Below are positions 25,413 to 33,365 of a stretch of DNA of 64,000 nucleotides, piece after piece. The DNA lies in the NCBI GenBank assembly GCA_963813195.1, contig CAWEYC010000010.1, forward strand, positions 1 through 64,000, written 5' to 3'. The notes under the pieces are model-generated. The model saw nothing but the letters and a program-made list of their open reading frames with translations. It was not told the origin of the DNA and ran no database searches. This stretch comes from Roseiarcus sp963813195 (GTDB lineage: Bacteria > Pseudomonadota > Alphaproteobacteria > Rhizobiales > Beijerinckiaceae). How positions within the stretch are numbered: position 1 is the first letter of the stretch; the number at the start of each line of letters is the position of its first letter. The translations under genes and the position numbers were made by a program.

Positions 25413-26174
25413 ATGACGCCGACTGAGTCCTATGACATGGCCGCCTCCTTGCTTCTCGAGGCCCGCCGGTCTCGCGAATGGATCGCGGCGCTGCCGGAGG
25501 CGTGCCGCCCGAGGGATATGGACGACGCCTACGCCATCCAGAACCAGGTTCTCGCCCGGCTCGGACCGATCGCCGCCTGGAAGGTCGGAGCGGGCAGTCA
25601 CGACGCCGCGCCAGCCTGCGCGGCGATCGCGCGGACCACCTTGTTCAAGACAGGCTCGCGCCTACCCGCCGCTATGTTCCATCTCGTCGGACTCGAGGCG
25701 GAGATCGCTTATCGCTTCGTGACCGACTTGCCCGCGAAGGACACGGCCTACGCGCTTGAGGATGTGCTCGCGGCGATCGGGTCTGTCCATCCGGCGATTG
25801 AGGTGTCCGATACGCGTTACGTCCGTTGGGGCTCGCAGGACCGGCTCAGCCACGTGGCCGATCAACTGAATCATGGCGCGCTGATAATCGGCCCTGGTCT
25901 CGACGATTGGCGGCGGATCGACCCGAACGTCCAAAGGACGACCCTGACCATCGACGACGAAATTGCAGCCGATGTGGTCGGCGGCAATCCCGCCGGCGAC
26001 CCGCTGCGGCTCCTGCACTGGCTTGCGAACGAGGGGGCCACTGCGTTCGGCGGGCTCCGCGCGGGGACGGTGGTCACCACCGGATCGGTGACCGGCATTA
26101 AATTCGCGACCTCCCGGGTGCGCGCCCGGGCCCAACTCCCCGGGATCGGGGCCGTCGAGGTGGAAATCGGGTGA
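25413..26174 (+). CDS. 2-keto-4-pentenoate hydratase-like protein (MhpD/FAH superfamily)
   Basis: A 253-residue member of the MhpD branch of the fumarylacetoacetase superfamily. It contains RDMDDAYAIQNQVLARLG, AWKVGAG, GLEAEIAYRF (metal Glu residues), VHPAIEVSDTRY, LNHGALIIGPG and GTVVTTGSVTGI. MhpD-type enzymes add or remove water from 2-oxo acids. In a four-carbon sugar-acid operon it might dehydrate or hydrate a 2-oxo-acid intermediate. Such an activity is not part of the characterised otn pathway. It overlaps the next gene (GTGA). Confidence 0.82.
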   Translation: MTPTESYDMAASLLLEARRSREWIAALPEACRPRDMDDAYAIQNQVLARLGPIAAWKVGAGSHDAAPACAAIARTTLFKTGSRLPAAMFHLVGLEAEIAYRFVTDLPAKDTAYALEDVLAAIGSVHPAIEVSDTRYVRWGSQDRLSHVADQLNHGALIIGPGLDDWRRIDPNVQRTTLTIDDEIAADVVGGNPAGDPLRLLHWLANEGATAFGGLRAGTVVTTGSVTGIKFATSRVRARAQLPGIGAVEVEIG

Positions 26175-27133
26175 ATTCCATGCCTCAACACGCTTCGCCG
26201 TCGAGCAAGCCAGGCATCCTGCTTCTCGATCGCTTCACGGAGGCCACGGAAGCTGGTTTCGCGGCCAGCTTTACGGTCAACAGATTCTATGCGGAAGGCT
26301 TCTCACTGGAGACTGTCGCGGGGAGCATCGAGGCGATCGCCACATCCGGCGCCAAGGGCGCATCCAATGCGGTGATCGACCGGCTGCCGGCGCTGAGGAT
26401 CGTCGCCATCCGAGGCGTCGGCACCGACGCGGTCGATCTCGAGAACGCCCGCCGCAAGGGCGTCGCTGTCACCACGACGCCCAACCTGTTGACCGACGAC
26501 GTGGCCGATCTCGCCATGGGGCTCCTTCTCGCCTGCGCGCGCGGGGTTTGCTCCGGCGATCGGTTCGTGCGCGATGGTCGCTGGCGTCCCGGTTCGACCC
26601 TCCCGCTGGGTCGCAAGGTCACGGGCATGCGGATCGGCGTCGTCGGCCTCGGACGGGTCGGCCGCGCGATCGCGCGACGCGCCGAGGCCTTCGAAACGAC
26701 GGTCGCCTACACGGACGTGAAGGCGTTCGGCGACGTCGCTTATCGTTTCGCCCCCAGCGTCCTCGATTTGGCGAAGGATTGCGACGCCCTCATTCTGGCC
26801 GCGTCGGGGGGACCGCAGTCGTTGCGCATCGTCGATGGCGCCGTGCTCGACGCGCTGGGACCCCAGGGGCTCCTGATTAATGTCGCACGGGGCAGTCTGG
26901 TCGACGAAAAGGCGCTGGTGGCGGCCCTGGTCGAGCGACGGTTGGGAGGCGCGGGGCTCGATGTGTTCACCGACGAGCCGAACGTGCCTTCCGAGCTTTT
27001 GAGCCTCGAGAACGTGGTTCTGCAGCCGCATCGGGCGAGCGCCACCGCCGACACGAGGCGCGCGATGGAAAATCTTGTCTTGGAGAATTTGCGTGCCCAT
27101 TTCGCTGGAGCCCCGCTCGTCGGCCTGGTCTGA
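26171..27133 (+). CDS. D-isomer-specific 2-hydroxyacid dehydrogenase
   Basis: A 320-residue NAD(P)-dependent dehydrogenase of the glyoxylate/hydroxypyruvate reductase family. It shows IVAIRGVGTDAVDL, the dinucleotide motif GVVGLGRVGRAIARRAEAF, NVARGSLVDEKALVAAL (catalytic Arg), GLDVFTDEPNVPSELL (catalytic Glu) and VVLQPHRASAT (catalytic His). It starts GTG at 26171 overlapping the hydratase stop; ATG 26180 is the alternative. In this operon it could oxidise a four-carbon sugar acid to the 2-oxo acid used by OtnI, filling the place of the usual LtnD-type dehydrogenase. Confidence 0.9.
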   Translation: MNSMPQHASPSSKPGILLLDRFTEATEAGFAASFTVNRFYAEGFSLETVAGSIEAIATSGAKGASNAVIDRLPALRIVAIRGVGTDAVDLENARRKGVAVTTTPNLLTDDVADLAMGLLLACARGVCSGDRFVRDGRWRPGSTLPLGRKVTGMRIGVVGLGRVGRAIARRAEAFETTVAYTDVKAFGDVAYRFAPSVLDLAKDCDALILAASGGPQSLRIVDGAVLDALGPQGLLINVARGSLVDEKALVAALVERRLGGAGLDVFTDEPNVPSELLSLENVVLQPHRASATADTRRAMENLVLENLRAHFAGAPLVGLV

Positions 27134-27193
27134 CGGCCGCGGCGAGCGGCCGAGACGTGCGTGCAACCAGGTGCGGAGGCATGACGGAGAAGC

Positions 27194-27937
27194 ATGATGG
27201 AAATCGGGGTTCAAGCCGAGGGCGAAGACAAACAGGCCAAGGGCGCGCGAGGTAGGGAGGCCGAAGCGCTGCGTTTGGTCGTTTCCATGCTCGAAGAGGA
27301 CATTGTGCTCGGGCGGCTCCATCCCCGCGAGCGGCTTGTCGAGGACGACTTGATGCGGCGCTTCTCGATCAAGCGCCACGTCATCCGTCAGGCCCTGTCG
27401 GACCTCGAGCAAATGGCCGTCGTCGAGCGCGTGCCCAATCGCGGCGCAATGGTGCGCGCCTATGCGGCGGAAGATATCCAACAGCTCTACGTCGTGCGCG
27501 ACCTGCTGGAAACCCAGGCGGCTCGTCTGGTGCCGATGCCGATGGCCAGCGACGATATCGGCGATCTCAAGCGGGTCCAGTCGATACATGATGCGGCTGT
27601 GGCGAGCGGCGATCTTGGCCTCGTCTTCCGGTCCAACGTCGAATTCCACAACCTCTTGTTCTCGAAGACCGGCAACCGGTACCTGATCGAAGCGATCAAC
27701 CAGTTCGCCCTGAGGACCCACGGCATCCGCTTTTATTGCCTGACTTATCCCGGTTACCTCGAGCAGTCTCGGCGCGAGCACTGGTTGATGATCGAGGCGA
27801 TCGAGGCCTGCGACAGCCCCTCGCTCGTCCGGCTGTGCAGCCAGCACCTGTTGGCTTCGCGGCTCTGCTACGAAAAAGCAGCCGGGATTCGCAGTATGGT
27901 CGTGGCGCCGAGCGAAGTTGGATCGACCTCCGCCTGA
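27194..27937 (+). CDS. GntR family (FCD subfamily) transcriptional regulator
   Basis: A 247-residue regulator. The N-terminal winged helix (VSMLEEDIVLGRLHPRERLV, RRFSIKRHVIRQALSDLEQM, RVPNRGAMVRAY) is followed by an all-helical FCD domain with the metal-binding pattern EFHNLLFSKTGN and SRREHWLMIEAI. FCD members sense small organic acids. It lies inside the operon between the dehydrogenase and otnK genes, so it is likely autoregulated. The inverted repeat at 20151-20172 is its probable target. Confidence 0.9.
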   Translation: MMEIGVQAEGEDKQAKGARGREAEALRLVVSMLEEDIVLGRLHPRERLVEDDLMRRFSIKRHVIRQALSDLEQMAVVERVPNRGAMVRAYAAEDIQQLYVVRDLLETQAARLVPMPMASDDIGDLKRVQSIHDAAVASGDLGLVFRSNVEFHNLLFSKTGNRYLIEAINQFALRTHGIRFYCLTYPGYLEQSRREHWLMIEAIEACDSPSLVRLCSQHLLASRLCYEKAAGIRSMVVAPSEVGSTSA

Positions 27938-27992
27938 TGCTCAGGGAGCGGGAAACCTTCGGTCCGTCTATCCGGCTTTTGGAGTTCTATCC

Positions 27993-29258
27993 ATGGAGAT
28001 CCTCCTCGGCGCCATCGCCGACGATTTCACCGGCGCCACTGATCTCGCCGGCGCGCTCGTCAAGCGCGGCATGCGAACCGTGCTCGTAATGGGCGTCCCC
28101 AGCGGCTCGCGGCCGGAAGAAGCCGACGCCATCGTCGTCGCCTTGAAATCCAGGACGAGCCCCGCGGCGGAGGCGGTTCGGGAGTCCTTGTCCGCACTCG
28201 AGTGGCTACGCGCCGCAGGATCAGAACAGATCTTCTTCAAATATTGCTCGACCTTCGACTCGACCGCGAACGGCAATATCGGTCCCGTCGCCGAGGCGCT
28301 GACGGATGCGCTGGGGGCCGACTTCACCATCGCCTGCCCGGCCTTCCCGGACAACCGGCGAACCGTGTATCAGGGCCATTTGTTTGTCGGCTCGGATCTC
28401 CTTTCCGAGAGCGGCATGCGGGACCATCCGCTCACCCCGATGACCGATTCCAATCTCGTGCGAGTCCTCGGCGCCCAGGCGCAGCGGCCCGTCGGCCTGA
28501 TCGATCTGGCGACGGTGCGGCGGGGGCCGGCGGCTGTGCGAGCGCGCATCGCGGCGCTGCGGGCGGAGAAATTTGGTTTCGCCATCGCGGATGCGATCGC
28601 CAACGAAGACCTCGAGTGTTTGGGCGCGGCCTGCGCCGACCTTCCTCTTCTGACGGGCGGCTCAGGCCTCGCCATTGGCCTTCCCGACAATTTTCGTCGC
28701 AAAGGACGTTTGCCCGAGAGAGGCCAGGCCGACGCATTGAAAGCGGTCGGCGGGCCCCGCGTGGTGATTGCCGGAAGCTGTTCGTCGGCGACGCAAGGCC
28801 AAGTCGCGGCGATGCGCGAGCAATATCCCTTCCTGAAGCTCGATGTCGAAGCCGTCGGCAGCGGCGACGGCGTTCGACGCGCGATCGAGTGGGCCTCGCG
28901 ACATATCGGCGACGAGCCAATCCTCATCTACTCGACCGCGGATCCGGAGGAAGTCAGGGCCACCCAGACGCGGTTCGGCGACGCGGGGGCGCGGGTGGAG
29001 GACGCCCTCGCCGCCATCGCGCGACGGCTCGTAGACGATCTCGGCGCGCGGAGGCTGATCGTCGCGGGCGGCGAGACATCGGGCTCCGTCGTCAAGGCGC
29101 TAGGTCTCAAGCAACTCAGGATCGGTCCCGAGATTTGTCCAGGTGTGCCCTGGACGACGGCCGAGACGGTAGACGGTCAGACTTTGGCTTTGGCCCTCAA
29201 GTCGGGCAACTTCGGCGCAGCCGATTTCTTTCTGTCGGCCTGGAGAACGTCGCCGTGA
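27993..29258 (+). CDS. otnK: Four-carbon acid sugar kinase (3-oxo-tetronate kinase)
   Basis: A 421-residue DUF1537-family kinase. The N-terminal domain opens LLGAIADDFTGATDLAGALV and contains FKYCSTFDSTANGNIGPV and CPAFPDNRRTVYQGHLFV. The C-terminal nucleotide-binding domain has VVIAGSCSSATQGQV and RLIVAGGETSGSVVKALGL. The family phosphorylates 3-oxo-tetronates at C4 with ATP. The ATG at 27993 gives the canonical N-terminus. Its stop overlaps the GTG of otnC, so the two are translationally coupled. Confidence 0.92.
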   Translation: MEILLGAIADDFTGATDLAGALVKRGMRTVLVMGVPSGSRPEEADAIVVALKSRTSPAAEAVRESLSALEWLRAAGSEQIFFKYCSTFDSTANGNIGPVAEALTDALGADFTIACPAFPDNRRTVYQGHLFVGSDLLSESGMRDHPLTPMTDSNLVRVLGAQAQRPVGLIDLATVRRGPAAVRARIAALRAEKFGFAIADAIANEDLECLGAACADLPLLTGGSGLAIGLPDNFRRKGRLPERGQADALKAVGGPRVVIAGSCSSATQGQVAAMREQYPFLKLDVEAVGSGDGVRRAIEWASRHIGDEPILIYSTADPEEVRATQTRFGDAGARVEDALAAIARRLVDDLGARRLIVAGGETSGSVVKALGLKQLRIGPEICPGVPWTTAETVDGQTLALALKSGNFGAADFFLSAWRTSP

Positions 29259-29923
29259 GAGCATTGTCCGAGAACCGGCTAAGGGACGAGGTCTGCGCCT
29301 TCGGCCGTTCGCTCTTCGAGCGCGGCCTAAGTCCCGGCAGCAGCGGCAACATCAGTGTCCGCACCGAAGACGGGTGGCTCCTGACGCCGACGAACTCGAG
29401 CCTCGGACGCTTGGATCCTGCGCGCCTTTCCAAGCTGGACTGGGACGGCAATCATGTTTCTGGCGATCCGCCGTCCAAGGAATCCTTCCTGCATCGCGCA
29501 GTCTACGACAGGCGCCGCAGCGCCGGCGCGATCGTCCATCTGCATGCGACCTATTCGGCGGCCGTGTCCTGCATGGACGGCCTCGATGCCTGCAACTGCA
29601 TCCCGCCGCTCACGCCTTACTTCGTGATGAAAATCGGCAAGTTGCCCCTCGTGCCCTATCACCGGCCGGGCGATCCGAGGCTTGCCGAGGCGATCGGCGG
29701 CGTGGCCGCTAAACACTCATGCGTGCTCTTGGCCAATCATGGCCCCGTCGTATCGGGTCGAGACCTTGAATCCGCGGTTTATGCGATCGAGGAGCTCGAG
29801 GAGACCGCGAAGCTCTTCCTGCTCTTGCGAAACTCGCCGACGCGACCCTTGGGCGAACAGCAGATCGACGAGCTTCATTCAATCTTCGGACTCGACCCGG
29901 ACCATGCTCCGAATAAGAAATGA
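29255..29923 (+). CDS. otnC: Class II aldolase / 3-oxo-tetronate 4-phosphate decarboxylase
   Basis: A 222-residue class II aldolase/adducin-fold enzyme. It has SPGSSGNISVRTEDGWLLTP, the zinc-binding HLHATYSAAVSCMDG, and LLANHGPVVSGRDLESAVY with the third zinc His. OtnC decarboxylates 3-oxo-tetronate 4-phosphate to dihydroxyacetone phosphate. The start is a GTG overlapping the otnK stop. With otnI and otnK it completes the core of the sugar-acid route to glycolysis. Confidence 0.9.
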   Translation: MRALSENRLRDEVCAFGRSLFERGLSPGSSGNISVRTEDGWLLTPTNSSLGRLDPARLSKLDWDGNHVSGDPPSKESFLHRAVYDRRRSAGAIVHLHATYSAAVSCMDGLDACNCIPPLTPYFVMKIGKLPLVPYHRPGDPRLAEAIGGVAAKHSCVLLANHGPVVSGRDLESAVYAIEELEETAKLFLLLRNSPTRPLGEQQIDELHSIFGLDPDHAPNKK

Positions 29924-29930
29924 GGCCCAG

Positions 29931-30605
29931 ATGACCAAGATCGCGCTGGTGCATGCCGTGCAGGCCGCGATGTCTCCGATCGAGGACGCGTTCAAGAGAT
30001 TGTGGCCCGAGGCGAGACGGACCAACCTTCTCGACAATTCCTTGGCGGCCGATCGGGAGGCCGCCGGCGGCCTCACCCCTGAACTGTCGGAGCGGACGAT
30101 GTCGCTCGCCTCCTACGCGGCCGGAACTGGCGCCGACGCTGTTCTCTTCACCTGCTCGGCATTCGGCGAGGCCATAGACGCCGCGGCGCAAAAACTGCCC
30201 CTACCGGTCTTGAAACCGAATGAAGCGATGTTCGAGGCGGCGCTCGACGCCGGTAACCGTATCGGAATGCTGGCTACCTTTGCGCCGGCGGTGGAGTCGA
30301 TGGAGGAGGAATTCCGGCACATGGCGCGCCAAAGGGGCTCCGCCGCAACGATCGAGACACTGGTGGCGCCTGGAGCCCGCGCGGCGCTAGTCTCGGGAGA
30401 TATCGCGGAACACGATCGTCTTGTCGCCGAGGCGATACCCCAACTGACTCACTGCGACGCCGTGGTGCTGGCCCACTTTTCCACGGCGACTGCGGAGGAT
30501 AGGGCCCGCGCCAGAGCCGACCGGACCATCGTGTTGTCCGCACCGAGCAGCGCAATCATGAAACTCAAGTCGCTTCTGGATCAACGTCGATCGTCGACCA
30601 ATTGA
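29931..30605 (+). CDS. Aspartate/glutamate racemase family protein
   Basis: A 224-residue protein of the Asp/Glu/hydantoin racemase superfamily. The two catalytic-Cys regions differ: the first is LFTCSAFGEAIDA with a clear Cys, while the second region reads CDAVVLAHFSTAT and lacks Cys at the usual spot but keeps one nearby. N-terminal MTKIALVHAVQAAMSPIEDA is typical of a subgroup found beside acid-sugar and hydroxyacid catabolic genes. It is last in the operon, 7 bp after otnC. A role in isomerising or racemising the substrate is plausible, not shown. Confidence 0.78.
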   Translation: MTKIALVHAVQAAMSPIEDAFKRLWPEARRTNLLDNSLAADREAAGGLTPELSERTMSLASYAAGTGADAVLFTCSAFGEAIDAAAQKLPLPVLKPNEAMFEAALDAGNRIGMLATFAPAVESMEEEFRHMARQRGSAATIETLVAPGARAALVSGDIAEHDRLVAEAIPQLTHCDAVVLAHFSTATAEDRARARADRTIVLSAPSSAIMKLKSLLDQRRSSTN

Positions 30606-31216
30606 CGTCGACCCCGGCCGACAGGGGATCGCCGAATTGCGCAACGCCACGCCACCGGCGCCGGGGGGTGTAGCCGCGCACGTGCGCTCCTCGACGTTGC
30701 GCGGTCTGCTCGCCGGGCTCGGATTCGTGCTGCTCTAATCAGCTCTGGGTACGCCGATCGCGCGCTTCGTCGGGCCCCGGTCTAAGCGCGACGAAGAACT
30801 CCGGTTGAGAGCTTCGACGGTCGACCAGTAGAATCCGGCCGCTGTTTTCGCCATTCTGCCGTTTCAGCTGCGTCCCCGCACGGTAAGAAGTTGAAATCGT
30901 TCGACTTATAAACATCTTGCACGGCCCGTGCAGTGTTTCCGAAGGCCGCCGGCGCCCGGCGCCCCTATAAAAGCACCGGATCGGGCCTCGCGGACTGGCT
31001 TGGCGGGACCGCGTCCGCCGCCCGCCTCGCTGCTGTGGCGCGTTGGCGACGCCTTAACCGAATTCGCATTTTGTTCTTCCCTACCTCCTAAGAGCGATTG
31101 CGCGCGAGCGATCTTTCTCCAATAAATCCAAATTGCGCGAAATGCCGTGGATTGGGACCCGATCGGCCCGCCGCGCGTTCTAAAGCCGACGGGTTTATTC
31201 ACAAGGGATTTTTAGA
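30606..31216 (+). other. 611-bp intergenic region
   Basis: No convincing gene was found. A short frame near 30630-30738 ending LRGLLAGLGFVLL looks like the start of a lost membrane protein but is too short to assign. A 15-bp palindrome TGCACGGCCCGTGCA lies at 30918-30932. The region marks the change from the catabolic block to housekeeping genes and should contain the promoter of the L,D-transpeptidase gene. Confidence 0.55.
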
Positions 31217-31801
31217 ATGCGCCGCATCGCACTTCTCAGGGTCGGCCTGATCGCCGGATTGATCCTTTCGTCCGCGCCGGCATTCGCTCTGTCGAACTTC
31301 TTCGGCTCGTCGAGCGACAACGACAGCAACAGTTATGGCGACGATCGCCCGCTCGCCTCGCCGATCCCGCGCGAGGTGGTCAATTTCGACGGTCCCTACG
31401 CGCCGGGGACGATCATCATCAACACGCGCGAGCGTCGGTTGTATTTCGTTCTGGCCGGGCATCAGGCGCTCAGATACGGCGTCGGCGTCGGCCGTCCCGG
31501 CTTCACCTGGGCGGGCGTCACCCATATCGGCAACAAGCGGGAATGGCCGGATTGGACGCCTCCGGCGCAGATGCTGCGCCGCCGCCCCGACCTTCCCCGC
31601 CATATGGCTGGCGGTATCGACAACCCGCTGGGCGCCCGCGCGATGTATCTTGCCGGCACGCTTTACCGCATCCACGGCTCCAACGAGCCCGACACGATCG
31701 GCCAGGCGGTATCCTCCGGCTGCATCCGCATGACCAACGACGACGTCATCGACCTCTATCAGCGCGCGCACGTTGGCGCGAAGGTCGTCGTCACGCGCTG
31801 A
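31217..31801 (+). CDS. L,D-transpeptidase (YkuD domain)
   Basis: A 194-residue exported enzyme. The signal peptide of about 24 residues ends APAFALS. The YkuD domain begins GTIIINTRERRLYFVL and holds the catalytic motif RIHGSNEPDTIGQAVSSGCI, with conserved His and Cys, followed by RMTNDDVIDLYQRA. These enzymes make 3-3 cross-links in peptidoglycan or anchor outer-membrane proteins to it in the periplasm. It is a stand-alone gene 66 bp before moaA. Confidence 0.93.
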   Translation: MRRIALLRVGLIAGLILSSAPAFALSNFFGSSSDNDSNSYGDDRPLASPIPREVVNFDGPYAPGTIIINTRERRLYFVLAGHQALRYGVGVGRPGFTWAGVTHIGNKREWPDWTPPAQMLRRRPDLPRHMAGGIDNPLGARAMYLAGTLYRIHGSNEPDTIGQAVSSGCIRMTNDDVIDLYQRAHVGAKVVVTR

Positions 31802-31867
31802 GAGCCTCCCTCGGCCGTCCGCCGCCCCCGCCTTTTATTCGCCGGGCGGCGGTATTATGTTGGGTTT

Positions 31868-32890
31868 ATGAACGCGCACGCGCCCCCCGCCTCACCGCCG
31901 CTCGTCGACCCCTTCGGCCGGGTCGTGAGCTATGTCCGCGTTTCCGTCACCGACCGCTGCGATTTCCGCTGCGCCTATTGCATGTCGGAGGACATGAATT
32001 TCCTGCCGAAGCGCGATGTGCTGTCGCTCGAGGAACTCGACCGGCTGTGTTCGACCTTCGTGCGGCTCGGCACGCGCAAATTGCGCATCACCGGGGGCGA
32101 GCCGCTGGTGCGGCGCGACATCATGACCCTTTTCCGCGCGCTTTCGCGGCATCTCGCCACCGGCGCGCTCGACGAACTGACGTTGACCACGAACGGCTCG
32201 CAACTCGCGCGCTACGCCGTCGAACTCGCGGATTGCGGGGTCCGGCGCGTCAATGTTTCCCTCGACACCTTGGACCCGGTGAAATTCCGCACCGTGACGC
32301 GGTGGGGCGATCTCGACAAGGTCATGGCGGGCATCGAGGCCGCCCGGCAGGCGGGCCTCAAGGTCAAGCTCAACGCGGTCGCGCTCAAGGGCTTCAACGA
32401 CGAGGAAGCGCCCTCGGTCCTCGCCTGGGCGCACGAGCGCGGCTTCGATCTCACCTTCATCGAGGTCATGCCGCTCGGCGCGGTCGAAAGCGAGCGCTTC
32501 GACCAGTTCCTGCCGCTGACGGTGCTGCGCGCCGCCCTGGAGCAGCGCCTGACGCTGACGCCGTCGCCTTACGCGACCGGTGGGCCGGCGCGCTATTTCG
32601 ACGTCAAGGAGACCGGCGGCCGCCTTGGCTTCATCACCCCCCTGACCCACAATTTCTGCGAAGGCTGCAATCGCGTGCGCGTCACCTGCACCGGCCGGCT
32701 CTACATGTGCCTCGGCCAGGAGGACGCCGCGGATCTGCGCGAGCCGCTGCGCCGCTCCGAGGGCGACGATTTGCTCGTCGCGGCGATCCGCGCCGCCATT
32801 CAGCGTAAGCCCAAGGGTCACGATTTCGTCATCGAGCGCGCCGGCAGCCACGCTTCGACCGCGCGCCACATGAGCGTGACCGGGGGATAG
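31868..32890 (+). CDS. moaA: GTP 3',8-cyclase (molybdenum cofactor biosynthesis protein A)
   Basis: A 340-residue radical-SAM enzyme that, with MoaC, converts GTP to cyclic pyranopterin monophosphate. The N-terminal 4Fe-4S cluster motif is CDFRCAYC. GGEPLVRRD binds SAM and TTNGSQLARYA follows. The C-terminal second cluster motif is CEGCNRVRVTCTGRLYMCLG, and the essential terminal GG is present (MSVTGG). Length is normal. No other mo- genes are adjacent. Confidence 0.95.
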   Translation: MNAHAPPASPPLVDPFGRVVSYVRVSVTDRCDFRCAYCMSEDMNFLPKRDVLSLEELDRLCSTFVRLGTRKLRITGGEPLVRRDIMTLFRALSRHLATGALDELTLTTNGSQLARYAVELADCGVRRVNVSLDTLDPVKFRTVTRWGDLDKVMAGIEAARQAGLKVKLNAVALKGFNDEEAPSVLAWAHERGFDLTFIEVMPLGAVESERFDQFLPLTVLRAALEQRLTLTPSPYATGGPARYFDVKETGGRLGFITPLTHNFCEGCNRVRVTCTGRLYMCLGQEDAADLREPLRRSEGDDLLVAAIRAAIQRKPKGHDFVIERAGSHASTARHMSVTGG

Positions 32891-32917
32891 CCGGCCGGCA
32901 ACTCTTTTGCGGCCGGC
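32890..32917 (+). terminator. Stem-loop after moaA
   Basis: GCCGGCCG (32890-32897) and CGGCCGGC (32910-32917) form a perfect 8-bp stem with a 12-nt loop directly at the moaA stop. There is no following T-run, so it may stabilise the message or act with Rho. Confidence 0.4.
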
Positions 32918-33000
32918 GTCTGGCGGGGGCGGCGTCGGTGTTTTATATGAACAGGGTTGGAGGCGGGGCCTTGAACCCCGTCAGGAAAGGTCAACGCGCC

Positions 33001-33342
33001 ATGTCGAATGTTCAAGAGCGGATCCAGAAGCTGATCGCCGAGAACCCCGTCGTTCTCTTCATGAAGGGGACGCCGCAGTTTCCCCAATGTGGATTTTCCG
33101 GCCAGGTCATCCAGATTCTCGATTATCTCGGCGCGCCGGTCGTCGGCGTGAACGTGCTCGAGGACGCGGAAATCCGCCAGGGCATCAAGGAGTTCGCCAA
33201 CTGGCCGACCGTTCCCCAGCTCTACGTCAAGGGCGAATTCGTCGGCGGCTGCGACATCACGCGCGAAATGTTCCAATCGGGCGAACTCGCGGCGCTGCTG
33301 AGCGAGGCCGGCGTCGAAGTGAAGCAGCCCGCCAAGGCGTGA
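33001..33342 (+). CDS. grxD: Grx4 family monothiol glutaredoxin
   Basis: A 113-residue CGFS-type glutaredoxin, which carries glutathione-ligated 2Fe-2S clusters for Fe-S assembly and iron homeostasis. It has VVLFMKGTPQFPQCGFSGQV with the active-site CGFS, NWPTVPQLYVKGEFVGGCDI (glutathione binding), and a C-terminal acidic-helix region. ATG 33001 gives the normal start; an in-frame ATG at 32938 would only add an atypical Pro/Gly leader. It ends 23 bp from the convergent SPFH gene. Confidence 0.95.
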   Translation: MSNVQERIQKLIAENPVVLFMKGTPQFPQCGFSGQVIQILDYLGAPVVGVNVLEDAEIRQGIKEFANWPTVPQLYVKGEFVGGCDITREMFQSGELAALLSEAGVEVKQPAKA

Positions 33343-33365
33343 TCGCCTAACGCGCGCCCGCCGGC

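Noticed and set aside
26303..27847. 514-codon minus-strand frame
   Set aside because: Shadow of the dehydrogenase and GntR genes on the plus strand.
31802..31867. Moco riboswitch before moaA
   Set aside because: The gap is only 66 bp, too short for the known element, and no matching stems were seen.
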